The translations under genes and the position numbers were made by a program. The notes below the pieces were generated by a model. That model saw only the letters and a program-made list of their open reading frames with translations, did not search any database and was not told where the DNA came from. A stretch of 64,000 nt of DNA, from contig NC_064044.1 of NCBI RefSeq assembly GCF_932526225.1, positions 10,442,906 through 10,506,905 of the forward strand, given 5' to 3'. This document shows positions 11,701-20,387 of this stretch, one piece after another; within the stretch, counting starts at the first letter, position 1; every line of letters begins with the position of its first letter. The stretch is from Nematostella vectensis (taxonomy: Eukaryota; Cnidaria; Anthozoa; Actiniaria; Edwardsiidae).

Positions 11701-14700
11701 GAGAAACGACACCGACTGGAGAAACGACACCGACGGGAGAAACGACACCGACGGGAGAAACGACACCGACGGGTGAAACGACACCGACTGAAGATACGAC
11801 ACCGACTGGAGAAACGACACCGACTGGAGAAACGACACCGACGGGAGAAACGACACCGACGGGAGAAACGACACCGACGGGTGAAACGACACCGACTAAG
11901 GATACGACACTGACGGGAGTTACGACACCGACAGGTGAGTACCACTACAACAACTCCGCAATCGCTTTGTAGCTCTAACCCTTGTGGCGAGGGGGGCAGG
12001 TATGACGAGAGAAGTGGCGAAGTCAAATGCTTTTGTTTTAAAGAAAACACCGGCGACTCTTGCGAGACTGCAGAAATATGTCCTATTTCTTGTCAAATAA
12101 TTGTACGTGCTTTTAACAATTTGCCAATTCTATAATTTTTGCATTCCTGAAAGATTTCCAATTTTGTAATTTGATCATTTGCCCCCTCTTTTAGCTTTGG
12201 CAGGGGGGAGGGGGGGGGGGTTTCTATGCCTTGTTCAGTGTCTTATGCACTATCTCAGTTGAGAGTTTCTTTTGCGCCTCATACTACTCAGGTTCGAAAA
12301 AATCAATTTCTGATCCCAAGTCTATTACACAATTCACCCCTTTGTTTCCCATTGATGAATAGGAAAGTCACGCAAAACAGAGCAATACGTTGAAAGTATT
12401 TTGTTCCACAAAATCCATTGTCAGCCTCGTGTTCCCTGAAAATAATTTTTGGATCACGCAGCTTTTTACTGCACTAATCTCTATATTGCTTTTGTTTTCC
12501 AGTGGTGTCTGGTGTTGGATGCGTATTACACTTCACAACCAAAAGTACATCCAACTATATCCAACTCGACCAGCCGTTTGGTTGGTTTGCTACCTTTTCA
12601 GTATCAGTGTGGCTGAAAATGGATGTAGATGACGATATTGACCCCGCTATGATACTCTCGTACGCAACGGCCTCGAACAAGGAAGCACTATCAATTGGTA
12701 TTAAGAAGGATGGTTTCGCGGAGATCAAGTTTGCTGGAGAAGGAGCGTAAGTACACGCAAGCCAATCATGAAAGAGGTTACCATTCTTGGTTTGCAGACA
12801 CGTGACCCAATCGTATAAAAATTGACCAATTTAAACCGGGTTTTCTTTGAATGGTACCACAACCAACTGCGATGAGCATCGTTTTTCGTTTATTTTCAGT
12901 TTGTCATGATAAACACCTACTCCTCCGGACTACCGTTAATAGTAAATTGCAGTTTGTCGACAATCACGTATAGCTTACCAAAATAGGTCTCGAGGACTGC
13001 AATCCAACGAATTAAGCGTACCCCTTGACACTTGGTCTCAATAGTCCATTATCTTCTTTTTTTCTTTCTAACAGTACGGAAAAAGAGTCACCAATGCATG
13101 GAACCCGCAATCCTCAGCAGCCATCTTGTCATATCTTTTTTCTCTTTTTTTCTCTTTTGATAAATGAACTGATTTTAACAGTGACGAGTAGTGAATACCG
13201 GGGCTTACAAAATCTCGGCAAATATATTTTATTTTTAAAATATATTTTATTTTATTGACTTTGCCTCAAGTGGCAGGGTTACCACAACAGCATAGCCTTT
13301 TACTGCGGGCCCTTTGAGAATAATTGCAAACAAGGCAATCCCGCGGAAAAAGAGTGAGTTTGTCTATACTGGCGCGAGCAAAGCTTTGGAAAGAGATAGG
13401 AAGAAATATGTTATATATGAAGGGGAGTGTAAGGATATATTATCAAAGTCTAAGAAGTTAGTTAATGTGAAAGTAAAAAAATCTGTGGATTCTGCAGAAG
13501 TCATACTCTGTGCGAGAAGAAAAAAATAAGGTTATGGGTATGCTGTGGTGAATGATCTCCCAGAGGTCTGAGAAAACCAATACGGCGGCCACCAAGTGAA
13601 GTGTGCTTAGTCGTTTGTGTGAGACAATTCGGGTGGATTCAATGGCTTTGGGCTCTGGTTGTATCCGGACTCGTACTATGTACTAGAGTTACACGACTTA
13701 GTAGGATTCAACATGTGGGACGCCAGAGCAAATGGGCAGAGACTCGAATGTTGCGCCTGAAACAGCAACGCGCTGCTGGCTACCTGTCGAATAAGAATTC
13801 AACCACTGAATTAGGCTCGAATCCAACGTTGCGCAACGCTTTTGCAGTAGCCGTTGATAACACACTTTTTAAAAATGTTTTAGACATGCCCATATATACC
13901 ATATCAACTTGTCCACTATTGTCAAGTAAATAAATAGGACAAGAATAGCTGCCACGGTATTTTTGTGCTCCCGTCCGTGTTAAAAGTGTATACCGATTGT
14001 TTGTTGCGGCCCGAAGCTAAACATGTGGCACTCAAACATGTACTGTGCCCCAGCGCTGATGATCGGTTACATCTGATGGTGTGGCACTCAACAGCCAATT
14101 TCTATCGATGGCAAACGTGTCGGCGGCAATTTTGAATCTGCAAACGCTGCAATCTGCAAAGAGACTTGTTAACGGCAGCTCCTACATGAAATCAATAGGC
14201 AAGACGCAGCAGAAACAGGTTCTTTCCAGGGAAATATGACAAGATCTTGGATCACAGCAACCGGTCCACCTGTGGTGGAATGCACAGCATCTCCATCTGG
14301 ATCTGTCGCGGACGTCATTGAGCGCCTACAAGCCAAACAACTGGTAGACTACCACAACAGAGGAGATCTCCACACATTCCTTTTTTCATGTTTTGTAATA
14401 TTCGTTCCTTGTAGCCCATGATTGATGAACTTGAGTGTGTCTTGGCCCAAGAAAACATTGGTTACTGAAGAAATCCCGGAATCTCAAGGCTCTCTAACCG
14501 ACTTCACTCTCTTTCGTAAAGACCGGGCGACAGACGGGCTAGCAACTTGTGTAAGATCGTGTATTCCGTGTCTGAGACTATCCCAAGTTGAACTTACTGG
14601 ATTTGTGTGTGTGGCTTTACCTTAAACCATCCCGATTGCTACGATCGGTGTCCACCATCCTGCTGGGTGTAGTCTGTCATCCACCTCATGCGAAGGCGGG

Positions 14701-16501
14701 GGATAAAAATGTGTACCCTCTAAAAACGTTTTAACGAAATCCAATCGAGAATGACAAAATACTACAAAACAGCCGATGGGGAGAAACGTTTTCTCGCAGT
14801 GTATATTTGTTTCACTCTGCTTAAGATCGAATAACAAATTCGTTTTCGTGATTTAATTGAGATGTGCAAAATGAAAATCAAGAACGTCGATAAGATAAAA
14901 GTTAGATGGAGATGATACGAAATAATCAGATAAAAGTGCTCTATTCCGTAGATTAAAAAGTGTTATATGTAGTTTTGTACCATAGTTGATAGGAGATAAG
15001 AATGGAAAGAGAACTGGAGTGGAAGAAACAAAGAGATATGAGAAGCAAAGAAATGGAGAAGTTGGTGGAAAACAGAGATTGGAGGATAGGGAAGGGGGGG
15101 GGGGGGGGTGAGAAAAAACAGACCGGAGGGGCGGCGTGATAATTCAACACATCGAACATATTAGCTTTTTATGCTTTTCTACAAGATTTTAACTAAGCTT
15201 TGGCAACATAGTGAAAACATTAATAAACGCCAAAATCCGACGCGCGCACGAATCAGAAAGCAGCAAATAGAAGCCAGCGAAGTACACTCCAAAAGTCCTA
15301 CAAATTGTACAACATGTCGGATGCAAACAGGGAATCCTGACTCGGATTGATCTAAAATATAGACGATAATAGGTTTTTTTAACGACTTTAGAATTAAAAC
15401 ACGATCACCTAAGATGATTGAAACTTCGCCCCATGAAGGGTTATTTGGAATCCAGATTTTGTTAACCTTTGGACTTCCAGCAAATGGAATCTAGAATCCA
15501 CGGTCTGGAATCCAGAATCCAAGTAAGTTTGGAATCCACGATCAATATCTTGGGAATCTATTGAAATTCATGTTATCTAGCAGAATCTGTAAATCTTGAA
15601 ACACCAAAGAAGGACGTTTTCTGCATCCGTTTCTACTTCTCTTTGTTTTATGAAAAATAGAAAACTACAGTACGATGAAAAATGGTTTTGAAGACACTAA
15701 AATCTCGTTAATACTTGATTGCAATCCGTAATCCAAGGGTTGGAATCCGTTATCCAGAGTCTGGAATCCAGAATCCGAAAGCTTCTTGGATTACCTCACA
15801 TTGGGCGAAAAACGTGTTTTGTCGCGAAGCTTGGTAAAAATCTCGTAGAGAAGCATAGAAATAGATAACTACGAGTTCGGCTGTTGAATGGAAACGACAC
15901 GAATCCAGATCAAAATACGAAAACTTCGAAATAATACGATATAGCAGTGCTCTCTTCAGTAAGTAGGTACTATGTGTTTTAAAAGCTATTTTTGTCAACT
16001 TGCAGTGATTTAAGTGTGGGGAACAGTATTTATCACAAAAGCGCAACAACTACCAACCCACGCCTGTCCGCCAGTTGAGTCTATATTCTTTTCATTGTTT
16101 TCAGGTCACTCGCATCGGGCTTTACCCGTGACAACACTTGGCAGCATCTAGTGTTTTTGTGTGGAAATGGCAAGTTCCAAGTTTACAAGAACAATGTCTT
16201 ACAAGAGGAGAAAGTAGTTTCAGGTGTCGCTTCCTTTGACCCGGATGGTAGTATCTTAGTGATTGGCCAACATCAAGGATCTCTTGGAGGAAACTTTGAC
16301 TCTTCGAAGCTGTTCTACGGCTACATGGCGAACCTTAATTACTGGGGATACGCAATTGATGACTGGGCAAGGGGGCGAGCGCTCATCCAAGGTTGCAAAG
16401 GCTCTTCACTTCTAGCAACACCAACACTGTCATGGGAGACAATTACCGGTAAAAAGCTATTGGGCAACATACAACCACAATGCGCGATGACATGCCCTTA
16501 A
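5630..16501 (+). CDS. Gene 1: secreted PAN-EGF-mucin-pentraxin protein
   Basis: Eight coding exons join to 1,827 nt (608 aa plus stop): 5630-5711, 7729-7973, 8523-8604, 9675-9794, 10211-10318, 11386-11934, 12503-12746, 16105-16501. All junctions are GT/AG and phases agree (1,0,1,1,1,1,2). The product has a signal peptide (about residues 1-27), PAN/apple-like domain (29-109), a short Cys-rich segment (110-136), EGF domains at about 138-176 and 178-212, a Thr/Pro-rich stalk (about 213-396) and a pentraxin-like domain to the end. No membrane segment or GPI tail is visible, so it should be secreted. PAN and EGF modules mediate binding; pentraxins bind ligands with calcium and act in innate recognition. 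Recognition or adhesion is inferred. The start is chosen because the leader follows an acceptor directly and its phase fits exon 2. Confidence 0.75.
6379..6945. repeat. 284-bp tandem duplication in intron 1
   Basis: Two adjacent copies (about 6379-6662 and 6663-6945) both start GAGAATGGAATTGATATCGT and run through GGAGGAGCCGTGTGGTCTAG to ACCGTGACCGAGGTCTTG. The second half of each carries the ACCGTGACCGAGG family also seen as a foldback at 35707-35808. They differ by scattered substitutions and small indels. Confidence 0.8.
7201..7530 (+). repeat. Dispersed element, forward copy
   Basis: About 330 bp recur as a reverse complement at 17510-17755 (CAGTGCTAAAAAACGCAAGA here, TCTTGCGTTTTTTAGCACTG there). 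The two copies bracket most of gene 1 in opposite orientation. The copy ends 0.2 kb before exon 2. No coding capacity is recognised. Confidence 0.7.
7729..7973 (+). CDS. Gene 1 exon 2: PAN/apple-like domain
   Basis: The acceptor is ATTCCCAG and the donor GAG/GTGGAT. The exon starts in phase 1 and ends in phase 0. It encodes about 82 residues with the PAN cysteine pattern [18 protein letters not shown] and QTCQT, closing on YVGFE, which matches the last strand of apple-like modules. A longer open frame extends upstream to 7476, but its start lies inside a dispersed repeat and is not supported. Confidence 0.75.
8106..8480. repeat. Two spaced copies of an 85-bp intron segment
   Basis: CCTAATTTATGGATGTCCAT followed by GGTGAATATTTGC and ACCATAACAGGGTGTTTTTA occurs at about 8109-8193 and again at 8398-8480, about 289 bp apart. 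The second copy ends 40 bp before exon 3, so the duplication includes the branch-point neighbourhood of that intron. Confidence 0.75.
8523..8604 (+). CDS. Gene 1 exon 3: short Cys-rich linker
   Basis: The acceptor CTTATTCTTTCAG and donor GATG/GTAAGA bound 82 nt (phase 0 in, phase 1 out). The peptide [14 protein letters not shown] continues to a last Cys in FTCIDG. It has four cysteines and looks like the N-terminal half of an EGF or follistatin-type module, so it is probably a spacer between PAN and the EGF repeats. Confidence 0.65.
8941..9250. repeat. ACACTACGACTT repeat in intron 3
   Basis: The word GAATTACACACTACGACTTTT occurs in two places (about 9000 and 9177), with further diverged forms (TTTACACTCTACGACT at 9055). 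The stretch looks like a duplicated non-coding element. I see no exon in the remainder of 8605-9674 apart from C-rich tracts near 9410-9440 and 9511-9527. Confidence 0.5.
9675..9794 (+). CDS. Gene 1 exon 4: EGF domain 1
   Basis: This 120-nt phase 1-1 exon has acceptor TTATCTTGTTAG and donor GGAAG/GTACGC. It carries the six-cysteine EGF pattern: [12 protein letters not shown], then [15 protein letters not shown]. It lacks the D-x-D/N-E calcium-binding start. Confidence 0.85.
10010..10110 (-). mobile_element. Dispersed element fragment in intron 4
   Basis: CTGACGTTTCGAGCGTTAGC followed by CCTTCGTC resembles a motif I associate with repeats widely scattered in cnidarian genomes. On the minus strand it reads [12 protein letters not shown]. 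The family assignment comes from memory of repeat style and is not established here. Confidence 0.3.
10211..10318 (+). CDS. Gene 1 exon 5: EGF domain 2
   Basis: This 108-nt phase 1-1 exon follows acceptor CTTTCGGTAG and ends at donor AAAAAG/GTAATG. It shows [13 protein letters not shown], then [17 protein letters not shown], with all six EGF cysteines. The next coding exon is 1.07 kb downstream. Confidence 0.87.
10460..10666 (+). mobile_element. BEL/Pao-type retroelement tail fragment (DUF5641-like)
   Basis: A 68-codon frame reads [20 protein letters not shown] and continues with [11 protein letters not shown]. This matches the style of the C-terminal domain after the integrase in BEL/Pao polyproteins (FPGKDG, then VRVKT, then RPVSKLxxL). 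Nothing else of the element is recognisable, so it is a short relic inside intron 5 of gene 1. Confidence 0.5.
10740..11010. repeat. ATCATT-rich simple sequence in intron 5
   Basis: Degenerate ATC, CATTAT and ATCATCATT units run through this stretch. A C-rich tract (11204-11225) and a repeat shared with 150-300 (about 11025-11160) follow before exon 6. No exon is recognised. Confidence 0.6.
11386..11934 (+). CDS. Gene 1 exon 6: mucin-like TPTGET stalk
   Basis: A 549-nt phase 1-1 exon with acceptor TTTTTTATCAG and a perfect CAG/GTGAGT donor. A Thr/Pro/Ala-rich lead-in ([20 protein letters not shown]) is followed by 25 hexapeptides, mostly TPTGET, with variants [18 protein letters not shown] and TLTGVT, ending TPTG. 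Dense Thr next to Pro is typical of O-glycosylated mucin stalks. It is coded by an 18-bp minisatellite, so unequal exchange could change stalk length without breaking the frame. Gene 2 has no such exon and carries extra EGF domains instead. Confidence 0.8.
11475..11934. repeat. 18-bp coding minisatellite
   Basis: About 25 copies of an 18-bp unit (ACGACACCGACTGGAGAA and close variants). The third codon alternates between ACT and ACG in a patchy order, suggesting local duplication of multi-unit blocks. The period is a multiple of three, so all six frames stay open; only the Thr/Pro frame is splice-compatible with both neighbours. Confidence 0.9.
11947..12072 (+). pseudogene. Decayed EGF exon in gene 1 intron 6
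   Basis: Starting 12 bp after the exon 6 donor, one frame reads [19 protein letters not shown], then [10 protein letters not shown], then [15 protein letters not shown]. This is an EGF module in which the expected third cysteine (GGxC) has become GGRY. Where the intact exons have a GCAG/GTAAG donor, this one has GCAGAAATAT. It lies one base out of frame with the mucin exon and has no acceptor that would give the EGF frame. Gene 2 has an intact EGF exon in the equivalent place (42312-42425). I read it as a dead exon skipped by splicing at 11934. Confidence 0.6.
12503..12746 (+). CDS. Gene 1 exon 7: pentraxin-like domain, N-terminal half
   Basis: The acceptor is TTTTGTTTTCCAG and the donor GGAGC/GTAAGT; the exon is phase 1 in, phase 2 out. 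It encodes [40 protein letters not shown] and [10 protein letters not shown]. This pattern (YIxL, FSVSxWLK, ILSYAT) fits the first strands of the pentraxin/LamG fold. It is about 85% identical by eye to the gene 2 exon at 43235, and the preceding intron sequence is also similar. Confidence 0.82.
12747..16104. other. Gene 1 intron 7 (3.36 kb), no exon recognised
   Basis: The intron splits the pentraxin-like domain in both genes. An open frame at 13314-13529 (Lys-rich, with [18 protein letters not shown]) and others near 13601-13933 and 14236-14625 have no domain I know and no convincing splice sites. There is a G tract at 15096-15110 and a run of TGGAATCCA-type words at 15440-15780. The last 150 bp before exon 8 resemble 44731-44820 and 44940-45010 in gene 2. 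Confidence 0.6.
16105..16501 (+). CDS. Gene 1 exon 8: pentraxin-like domain, C-terminal half
   Basis: The acceptor TTGTTTTCAG gives phase 2, and the frame ends at TAA (16499-16501). It reads [20 protein letters not shown], then [17 protein letters not shown], then [16 protein letters not shown], then [19 protein letters not shown]. This parallels the family's GQEQDSFGGNF, the G-x-I-x-x-V/L-N-x-W strand and the final N/SW segment. The classical HxCxSW pentraxin signature is not conserved (QHLVF in its place). Three further cysteines occur, in QGCKG and QCAMTCP. Confidence 0.85.
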
Positions 16502-16624
16502 AGCATCATGGTTACGGTTTGCTTCTCCGGGGGACGGACGGAAACCTCATGAGACAAAAGAATCTATTAGAATTTAAGAGACCATCCACTATTTAACAGG
16601 CCATCAATTATCAGTCACATCAAC

Positions 16625-16819
16625 TCTTCAAAGTTGTTCTACGGCTACATGGCGAAGCTCAATTACTGGCAATACGCAATTGATGACTGGGCAAGGGGGA
16701 AAGCGCACACACAGGGATGTGCAGGGTCTCTATCTTCAGCAACCTTGAAATGGGAGACAATTACCGGTAAAATGCGTTTGGGCAACATACAACCACAATG
16801 CGCGATGACATGCCCTTAA
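16625..16819 (+). pseudogene. Truncated tandem copy of the pentraxin C-terminal exon
   Basis: Starting 124 bp after the gene 1 stop, the last 60 or so codons of exon 8 recur (LFYGYMAKLNYWQYAIDDWA to QPQCAMTCP and stop) with substitutions and a two-codon deletion. The downstream sequence is duplicated too (AGCATCATGGTTACGGTTTG after both stops). The unit is about 320 bp and spans 16301-16624 and 16625-16942. It has no acceptor and only the 3' part of the domain, so it is not a usable exon. Confidence 0.8.
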
Positions 16820-17032
16820 AGCATCATGGTTACGGTTTGCTTCTCCGGGGGACGGACGGAAACCTCAAGAGACAAAAGAATCAATTAATTCAAGAGACCA
16901 TTCACTATTTAACAGGCCATCAATTATTAGTGACATCAACAAAGAAACGTCCAATAGACACACTGCTTTTACAATTTTGAAATATTTTTCGCGTTTTCTG
17001 TAAACAATAATTGTATTAAACGATTGTAACGT

Positions 17033-17063
17033 AATTGTGTAGTTCCAGAAAATATTCATACCC
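17033..17063. repeat. Solo end of a TGTGTAGTTCC MITE
   Basis: TGTGTAGTTCCAGAAAATAT followed by TCATAC matches the inverted ends of the MITE at 47100-47337. Only one end is present. Confidence 0.5.
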
Positions 17064-17280
17064 TCCTTAGAAAACTTACTTGAAAACTTAGTCAGATATG
17101 AAATGGTCGGTTTTGTAAATAGGGTGTATTCAGTATTTATAAATGTATGGTTTTAGTCGATTAGAATTGTAACTATGTAGCGTTAATTGTATATTATCTC
17201 GTTCCAACAAGAATTCAAAACAGCAACAATGTTGGCCATTTGTTAAAGCTGTTGGGAGGGAGGTAGCTAGCACAAGGTGT

Positions 17281-17342
17281 GTGTGTGGCGGGGGGGGGGG
17301 GGTTGGCGCCAGCTCACCCCACCCCCCCCCCCCCCCCCCCCC
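17281..17342. repeat. Poly-G / poly-C tract
   Basis: A GTGTGTG run is followed by G tracts and then about 23 consecutive C after CCACCCC. Such tracts recur in the window (5056, 11204, 15096, 47299). Confidence 0.8.
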
Positions 17343-17467
17343 TAAGTCAATACAAGAAGGAATGACGACGGCTTACCAGCCTGGTAAAGTTGCAGCTCAA
17401 ACTGTTTCATTTTCGTGGAAAAGACAATTTGTAAGCATGCTTTATAAATTCATTGAATAATAGCAAG

Positions 17468-17828
17468 CTTAAACACGAACGCGCGCTATAAAAGGGATAG
17501 CTCCACCCGACAGTGCTGAATAAGCTGACTTCAGTCGCTGTTTTGACTCACTGTACATCATTAAAACCATACTGTACAAAAGATGACAGATTTGTTTGAT
17601 AATGAGGGAGAAAATTATAGCCTTAAGTTTGGTCTAGTTTTCTTAGCATTCGTCAAAATGTTACATTTCTCCTCTAAAACACCGCCATTTGAAAACAAAA
17701 AGGCTGGTTCAACCACGCGGTACTGGAACTAGTCTTGCGTTTTTTAGCACTGTCGCTAAGTAAAGTCAAATGACGAATGACAGCTTGCTTAAAGCAAGTC
17801 CCTTTTATAGTGCGAGTTCGTGTTTAAA
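17468..17828 (-). mobile_element. Foldback element carrying the reverse copy of 7201-7530
   Basis: The ends are inverted: TTAAACACGAAC at 17469, then TATAAAAGGGA, against TCCCTTTTATAG at 17799, then GTTCGTGTTTAA. The interior 17510-17755 is the reverse complement of 7201-7530. After gene 2 only the right-hand part (from about 45505) is present, so one flank gained or lost part of the element. Confidence 0.5.
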
Positions 17829-17830
17829 GT

Positions 17831-18073
17831 TATGCCTAGTGCACACTAGTGACATAACAACATAGGCGCGCGCACTCTTTTAAGCCCGAAATAACGACAT
17901 GGACATGATAATATAAAATAAAAAAACATTTTTTTTCTTATGTCGTTATTTTCATGTCGTTATGTTGGGCTAATGTCAAAATGTCGAACCATTCACACTT
18001 GAACATATGAACATAAGGGTGCACGCGCTTATGTCAATATGTCATTATGTCACTAGTGTGCACCAGGCATTAG
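17831..18073. mobile_element. Harbinger-like MITE, copy 1
   Basis: The element has inverted ends TGCCTAGTGCACACTAGTGA and, at the right, its complement ending GTGTGCACCAGGCA, with TTA on each side as a 3-bp duplication. The interior is made of inverted ATGTCGTTATGT words. Other copies lie at 45568-45819 (equivalent position) and 41446-41689 (opposite orientation). Length and TTA duplication fit a non-autonomous PIF/Harbinger element. Confidence 0.7.
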
Positions 18074-18239
18074 TTAATCCAATGTTGTATAAATTTTGCT
18101 TTGAATACTTTTTGACTTAAGATTGCATTGTTTTATTTATTACATAGAATCCAGGCATTTTTATCGTAGCGTGTTTCGATTTATTTCCTAACTGAAAGAA
18201 ACATCTCATTTGCATGGGATTCATAGCCTACGTAACCAC

Positions 18240-18322
18240 GTGTCACGCAAGTCACGTGTCACGCAAGACATGTGTCACGCAAGTCATGTGTCACGCAAAT
18301 CATGTGTTACGCAAGTCAGGTC
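18240..18322. repeat. TCACGCAAGTCA short tandem repeat
   Basis: About five 16-bp units (GTGTCACGCAAGTCAC and variants), with CACGTG palindromes between them. The matching block after gene 2 is 46022-46103. Confidence 0.75.
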
Positions 18323-18652
18323 GGCGGGCTTTAAGGGGAGGGAGGAGGCTTTAAGGACAAACAAAGAAGAATGCCGAATATATGTAAATTATGTGCATGC
18401 TTCGACTTGTCTTATTTTGTGCTGTAGAAAGGGAATCTACACTAAAGTCATCATCGAATGACATGGATGCATACGATAAATGAAGGATTTGTAATAAAAG
18501 GTGTTGGAATAACGACACGTGGGTTGTATTTAACGCTTTACGTAGTATTTTTTATTATATTCGCCAATACTAGCACAGAAACGCATGAAGATATTAAAAC
18601 TCACCAAACTCAACACGATGTGCTCGTTTTTTTTTTTGTAGTTGAGCCCCTC

Positions 18653-18860
18653 CATCCATAATCCACTCCATCCATGATCCCCCCTACCAATGATTCCCTC
18701 CATCCATGATCCAATCCATCCAAGGTCTTCTTCATCCATGATCGCTCCATCCATTATGCCCTCCATCTAAGCTCTTTTTTATCCATGATCCCTCCATCCC
18801 CATTATGCCCTCCATCTAAGCTCTTTTTTTATCCAAGATCCCCTCCATCCATGATTCCCT
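18653..18860. repeat. CCCTCCATCCATGAT microsatellite
   Basis: Degenerate tandem units of CCCTCCATCCATGATC type make up the tract. The duplicated copy at 48490-48590 is shorter. It directly follows, on the minus strand, the end of the gypsy remnant. Confidence 0.75.
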
Positions 18861-20078
18861 ATGATGGTCAACATGCCTACGATGTTCATGCCCATGCATC
18901 GCAGTAACAGGTTAGGAGACTGTGCTGGTAATAATTTTGATTACTCCAGCCAACCTTTTGGGACCATACACAAGGTTCCAAAAATAAACAAGATCATCAC
19001 CTTAAAAAGTCCAACCTTGGAAAGAGCATTGTGTTGCTTTTTTATTCACCCTTGTAAGTTGGGGTGTAGCAAATCAAAACGAGGCCTCGATTTGCGCCGC
19101 ATAACCATTTCCTCTGGAGACTTCCTTGTGGTTGTGTGGGGTGTCACCCGATAACGGAAGCAAAAAGTTTCCATTGTATGTCTAATCACATTCAATTAAC
19201 CACTTCCAATTAACTACTTGCCTTAGTTAGACCATCGGAAGCAGGATGATAAGAAGCAGTGGTTTTGTGTATATCATTTTGTCTCATAAAGATTAAAAAC
19301 TCGATAGTGCTGCCCGTGGTGATACTTGCCATTATTTGAGATTCAATTCCTTTGGTAGCAACTTTTACATGAAAGGCCCACAGTAATCTATGTGGACTCT
19401 CACCCAGGGCTTGTGCGGCCACTCCCAGGGGTAGGGGGCTGATGCAGGATCTGGCTTTTCACCATGGACTCTCTTTGTCGATAGAGGGCAACCAGACATC
19501 GCTGGCGCCTTCATGCGGCGTTTTACAGGATGTGTGTTTCATGAGACTCTTCCAATACGCGCTGCCAAACCTGGTAGGGGCGCGGGGGGAGATGGAAGTA
19601 ACACTTTTAGCTCCTCGTAGTATGCAGCCATCTTGAACACTTAACTCTTCTTACCTTGATTTGTACACTTCAGGACTTCAGTGTATTTAAGCTTGTTGAC
19701 CACCCGCGCACGTAAGTATGCAGCCATCTTGAACACTTAGCTCTTCTTATCTTGATTTGTACACTGCAGGACTTCAGTGTCTTTAAGCTTATTGACCACC
19801 CGCGCGCGTAAGTATGCAGCCATCTTGAACACTTAGCTCTTCTTTCCTTGATTTGTACACTGCAGGACTTCAGTGTCTTTAAGCTTATTGACCACCCGCG
19901 CGCGTAAGTATGCAGCCATCTTGAACACTTCGTTCTTTGTACCTTGATTTGTACACTGCAGGACTTCAGTGTCTTTCAGCTTATTGACTACCCGCGCGCG
20001 TAAGTATGCAGCCATCTTGAGCACTTAGCTCTTTTCCCCTTGATTTCTACAATGCAGGACTTCAGTGTATTTAAGCTT

Positions 20079-20134
20079 AGAACAGCGATGTATAAGCGCT
20101 ATATAAATGTTATTTATTTATTTATTTATTATTA
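20079..20134. repeat. SINE/LINE-tail-like insert in the minisatellite, copy 1
   Basis: AGAACAGCGATGTATAAGCG is followed by a TATATAAATGTTATTTATTT tail, flanked by TTAAGCTTA on both sides. An identical insert at the same position of the unit lies at 20330-20387, so it inserted once and was then copied with the array. Confidence 0.6.
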
Positions 20135-20329
20135 AGCTTATTGACCACCCGCGCGCGTAAGTATGCAGCCATCTTGACCATTTAGCTCTTCTTACCTTGA
20201 TTTGTACAATGCAGGGCTCAGTGTCTTTAAGCTTATTGACCACCCGCGCCAGTAAGTATGCAGCAATCTTGAACACTTAGCTTTTCTTACCTTGATTTGT
20301 ACAATGCAGGACTTCAGTGTTTTTAAGCT

Positions 20330-20387
20330 TAGAACAGCGATGTATAAGCGCTATATAAATGTTATTTATTTATTTATTTATTATTAA
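20330..20387. repeat. SINE/LINE-tail-like insert, copy 2
   Basis: This is the same insert and junctions as at 20079-20134, two units further on. It was spread by array duplication. Confidence 0.6.

Noticed and set aside
11382-12050. Long Arg/Cys-rich and Ser/Phe-rich frames on the minus strand over the minisatellite
   Set aside because: An 18-bp repeat opens all frames. Only the plus Thr/Pro frame has a matching acceptor, donor and phase.
13314-13529. Lys-rich 71-codon frame in gene 1 intron 7
   Set aside because: No family recognised and no splice sites. It could be a relic of a mobile element but cannot be supported.
18240-18322. CRISPR-like regular short repeats
   Set aside because: The units are 16-bp tandem copies without unique spacers, in animal-type DNA.
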